Below, piece by piece: positions 5,764-5,815 of a stretch of 5,815 nt of DNA. The DNA is from Lachnospiraceae bacterium (lineage in GTDB: Bacteria > Bacillota_A > Clostridia > Lachnospirales > Lachnospiraceae). The stretch's first letter is position 1, and each line of letters begins with the position of its first letter. The notes beneath the pieces were generated by a model, which had not been told where the DNA came from, did not search any database, and saw nothing but the letters and a program-made list of their open reading frames with translations. Where the stretch lies: assembly GCA_004556565.1 (NCBI GenBank), contig SFGN01000124.1:1-5815 (forward strand), written 5' to 3'. A program made the translations under genes and the position numbers.

Positions 5764-5815
5764 GAACCGCTGCACCCCTTTCCGAAAATACCGGACAACA
5801 GCCAGCCGATAAAGC
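5748..5815 (-). CDS. Possible C-terminal end of an upstream gene in the ccdA operon
   Basis: One minus-strand frame reads from the window edge for 21 codons to TAG at 5748-5750, ending GIFGKGCSGSCNTQ. A hydrophobic stretch (FIGWLLSGIF) followed by a Gly/Cys-rich tail with CSGSC looks like the end of a small membrane or metal/thiol protein. It would overlap the ccdA start by 16 bases, a common arrangement for coupled genes. The other two minus-strand frames are also open here, so this is only a suggestion and no function is assigned. Confidence 0.35.
   Translation of the reverse strand, partial: FIGWLLSGIFGKGCSGSCNTQ
5773..5781 (-). promoter_or_regulatory. Ribosome site deciding the ccdA start
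   Basis: AAAGGGGTG on the minus strand, close to AAGGAGGTG, is nine bases before ATG 5763. For the alternative GTG at 5775 there would be no spacer at all, so the ATG is preferred. Confidence 0.55.

Noticed and set aside
5764..5775. GTG at 5775 as the ccdA start.
   Set aside because: The GTG lies within the apparent ribosome site, leaving no spacer, while ATG 5763 has a nine-base spacer.

Overview
The window looks like accessory, mobile-element DNA from a Gram-positive anaerobe of the class Clostridia, probably a gut species. This rests on the moderate to low GC content, the strong AGGAGG-type ribosome sites, the family of the relaxase, and a CcdA/TlpA pair with Firmicutes-type features. It is an inference from the look of the proteins; no rRNA or housekeeping gene is present to confirm it.

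Layout from left to right. (1) Positions 1-750, minus strand: a tyrosine recombinase cut off by the window edge just before its last catalytic residues. (2) Positions 751-1118: a 368-base divergent intergenic region with no convincing gene but several short inverted repeats, the last one abutting the ribosome site of the next gene. (3) Positions 1119-3155, plus strand: the remains of a recombinase-in-trio (RIT) element. The first recombinase (RitA-like, 403 aa) is complete with all six catalytic residues. The second and third have collapsed into one broken unit: the N-terminal part of a RitB-like protein runs, out of frame, into the C-terminal part of a RitC-like protein at about 2700-2715. 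(4) Positions 3156-3216: the junction between the RIT remnant and the next gene. (5) Positions about 3202-4392, plus strand: a conjugative-element relaxase that has lost its N-terminus, including the region that should carry the catalytic tyrosine, but keeps the metal-binding histidine cluster. (6) Positions 4406-4452: a strong hairpin terminator between convergent genes. (7) Positions 4483-5763, minus strand: a tightly packed ccdA-tlpA operon, preceded by the tail of a small Cys-containing reading frame that overlaps the ccdA start.

How it fits together: the relaxase marks the backbone of an integrative conjugative element of the broad Tn1549/CTn type seen in Clostridia. RIT sequence now sits directly against the middle of the relaxase gene, so either the RIT inserted there or a deletion joined the two. 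The mobilisation function encoded here is therefore probably dead, and the RIT has itself decayed by internal deletion. A second recombinase on the left, facing away, suggests another nested element. The ccdA-tlpA pair is an intact extracytoplasmic thiol-reduction module, most likely cargo. I see no CRISPR array, tRNA, rRNA or clearly new defence system. The unusual part is the layered decay of nested elements.
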